A DNA stretch of 6,934 bases, from assembly GCA_009780595.1 (NCBI GenBank), contig WQZT01000089.1:1-6934 (forward strand), in the 5' to 3' direction. Positions 5,409 through 6,934 of this stretch are shown piece by piece. Each line of letters starts with the position of its first letter. Position 1 is the first letter of the stretch. The position numbers and the translations under genes are program-made. The notes under the pieces were generated by a model that saw only the letters and a list, made by a program, of their open reading frames with translations, was not told the DNA's origin and searched no databases. This DNA is from Treponema sp. (lineage in GTDB: Bacteria; Spirochaetota; Spirochaetia; Treponematales; Breznakiellaceae).

Positions 5409-6934
5409 ATGTCGTTTGTCCAGTTTTCTAAAGTATCATTGGCGTTCGGGGACAGGGATATTCTAAAAGATGTCAGTCTGAACCTTGCCGCTGGTTCCCG
5501 CGCTGCGTTAGCCGGGGCGAACGGCGCGGGCAAATCTACGCTGATGAAGGTCATTGCCGGAAAGATTCAGCCGGACTCAGGCGACCGCGCCGTGCAGAAA
5601 GGCTGCCGCGTGTCGTACCTGCCGCAATCGGGCATTGTCCACCGGGGGAAAACCCTGCGCGAGGAAGCGGAAGCTGCCTACAGCGGCATCCTGCTCGTTA
5701 TTGCCCGCATGGAAGAACTTGGCAGGGAGCTTGAAAAAAGTTCCGGCGAAACCAGCCGCACAAAGCCGCTTTTGGAAGAGTACCACCAGTGCCAAACAGA
5801 GGTTGAAAACTCAGGCTTTTACCGCCGTGAAGCGGAAATCGCGCAGGTGCTGTCGGGGCTTGGTTTTTCGCCGGATGACATGGGGCGCGAAACGGGGGAG
5901 TTCTCCGGCGGCTGGCAGATGCGTATCGCGCTGGCAAAGGCGCTCCTGGAAAATCCCGACATTATGTTGCTTGACGAGCCGACGAATTACCTCGACATCG
6001 AAGCGCGGAGCTGGCTTGAAGGCTGGCTGCGTTCGTTTCCCGGCGGATGCCTGTTGGTGTCGCACGACCGCTATTTTCTTGATGCTACAATTAACGAAGT
6101 GTTCGAGGTTTTTCAGGGTGGGCTGAAACGCTACGCGGGAAACTACAGCACCTACGAAAAACTCCGCGCGGCGGAACTGGAAAGCCTTGTCAAGCGCTAC
6201 AACGCGCAGCAGGAAGAAATCGAAAAAAACGAGGCGCTCATCCGCCGTTTCCGCTACAAGGCGAGCAAGGCGGCGTTCGCGCAGGAGCTTGTCAAGCGGC
6301 TTGAAAAAATGGAGCGCATCGAGATTCCTGAAAACCTGAAAAAGATCAGCATCAGTTTTCCGCAGCCGCCGCATTCTGGGCGCATTGCTTTAACGATGGA
6401 AGGAATTGGCAAGCGTTACGGGCAGCGGCAGGTTCTTTCGGGGCTTGACTTGACAGTTGAGGCGGGGGAGCGGCTTCTTGTTGCCGGCCCCAACGGCGCG
6501 GGGAAAACAACGCTTTTGCGGATTATTTCAGGCGGCGACAGCGAGTGTGAGGGGAGCGTCAAGCACGGCGCGGGGATTACCACCGGGTATTTTTCGCAGG
6601 ATGCGGCGGAGAACCTGTCCGGCAGCGAAACGGTTGAGCAGTTCATCGAAGATGCCGCACCAACGCACCTCGTTCCCAAAGTGCGGAGTATGCTGGGCGC
6701 GTTTCTTTTTCGCGGCGATGACGTTTTCAAGCCGCTTTCGGTTTTGTCAGGCGGCGAGAAAAGCCGCCTCGCGCTACTGCGGATGCTGCTGAACCCAATC
6801 AATCTTTTGATTTTAGACGAGCCGACAAACCACCTCGATCTTCAGTCGAAGGATATACTGCTGGATTGTCTTGGGGCGTTTACCGGAACGATTATTTTTG
6901 TTTCCCACGACCGCGGGTTTATGGAAGCGCTCGC
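5409..6934 (+). CDS. ABC-F family ATPase (YdiF/YheS-like), 3' end cut by window edge
   Basis: 508 codons are visible from ATG 5409, with no stop before the right edge. Two nucleotide-binding domains are in tandem with no membrane segment. First domain: Walker A GANGAGKST (36-44), signature FSGGWQMRIALAKAL (165-179), Walker B with LLDEPTNYLD (187-196), switch histidine in VSHDR (217-221). A charged helical linker (about 240-320, with RRFRYKASKAAFAQE at 279-293) is the P-site-tRNA-interaction-type linker of ABC-F proteins. Second domain: Walker A GPNGAGKTT (360-368), signature LSGGEKSRLALLRML (446-460), Walker B with LILDEPTNHLD (467-477), VSHDR (498-502). All ATPase residues are intact in both sites. 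ABC-F proteins bind the ribosomal E site and help translation or resist ribosome-targeting antibiotics. The GGWQMR form of the first signature fits the housekeeping YdiF/YheS-like group, but the subfamily cannot be fixed by eye and resistance should not be assumed. Full-length members usually have 500-650 residues, so the missing part is probably a short C-terminal extension. Confidence -1.
   Translation, partial: MSFVQFSKVSLAFGDRDILKDVSLNLAAGSRAALAGANGAGKSTLMKVIAGKIQPDSGDRAVQKGCRVSYLPQSGIVHRGKTLREEAEAAYSGILLVIARMEELGRELEKSSGETSRTKPLLEEYHQCQTEVENSGFYRREAEIAQVLSGLGFSPDDMGRETGEFSGGWQMRIALAKALLENPDIMLLDEPTNYLDIEARSWLEGWLRSFPGGCLLVSHDRYFLDATINEVFEVFQGGLKRYAGNYSTYEKLRAAELESLVKRYNAQQEEIEKNEALIRRFRYKASKAAFAQELVKRLEKMERIEIPENLKKISISFPQPPHSGRIALTMEGIGKRYGQRQVLSGLDLTVEAGERLLVAGPNGAGKTTLLRIISGGDSECEGSVKHGAGITTGYFSQDAAENLSGSETVEQFIEDAAPTHLVPKVRSMLGAFLFRGDDVFKPLSVLSGGEKSRLALLRMLLNPINLLILDEPTNHLDLQSKDILLDCLGAFTGTIIFVSHDRGFMEAL

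Noticed and set aside
5554..6126. 190-codon plus-strand frame inside the ABC-F gene
   Set aside because: It is an alternate reading frame of a gene with complete Walker and signature motifs; Arg/Cys-rich and without meaning.
5811..6374. Minus-strand 187-codon open frame opposite the ABC-F gene
   Set aside because: It is a shadow of the conserved ABC-F linker and first nucleotide-binding domain.
1..6934. CRISPR array, tRNA/rRNA, insertion sequence or phage genes
   Set aside because: No regularly spaced repeats, no clover-leaf or rRNA-like segments, no terminal inverted repeats, and no transposase, integrase or phage-like protein in any plausible frame.

Overview
The window (6,934 bp, moderately GC-rich, genes closely packed) looks like ordinary bacterial chromosome. 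It carries two divergent transcription units separated by a 138-bp intergenic promoter region (2814-2951). The best guess for the source is a spirochaete, probably Treponema-like. That rests on two predicted lipoproteins whose lipoboxes are looser than the enterobacterial consensus, and on a DHH phosphoesterase of a form I associate with spirochaetes and some anaerobes. It is an inference, not a demonstrated assignment. I see no mobile-element, phage, CRISPR, tRNA or rRNA signature.

Left part, minus strand (1-2813): one very long gene that runs off the left edge. It encodes a two-lobed M16 (pitrilysin/insulinase) zinc metallopeptidase with an export signal. The first lobe has an intact HxxEH site (H104, E107, H108, with E186 as likely third ligand). 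The second lobe lacks the zinc motif but keeps the substrate-binding Arg/Tyr pair (R844/Y851). 937 codons are visible; the C-terminus is missing.

Centre (2814-2951): two back-to-back sigma70-type promoters and an exact 7-bp direct repeat (CCTTGAT) with an 11-bp period. The minus-strand promoter places its start point at the ATG of the M16 gene, so a leaderless mRNA is possible.

Right part, plus strand (2952-6934): three genes in the order DHH/DHHA1 phosphoesterase, SH3b-containing predicted lipoprotein, ABC-F ATPase (cut by the right edge). Gaps are 60 bp and 24 bp with no intrinsic terminator, so they may be co-transcribed. A second possible promoter lies just upstream of the lipoprotein gene.

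How the genes work together: the M16 lipoprotein and the SH3b lipoprotein should both act outside the cytoplasmic membrane, on proteins/peptides and on envelope material respectively. The DHH enzyme (phosphoester or small nucleotide hydrolysis) and the ABC-F protein (translation or ribosome-associated) are cytosolic. No shared pathway is evident. I did not find a convincing undescribed system; the least explained element is the roughly 300-residue C-terminal part of the SH3b lipoprotein.
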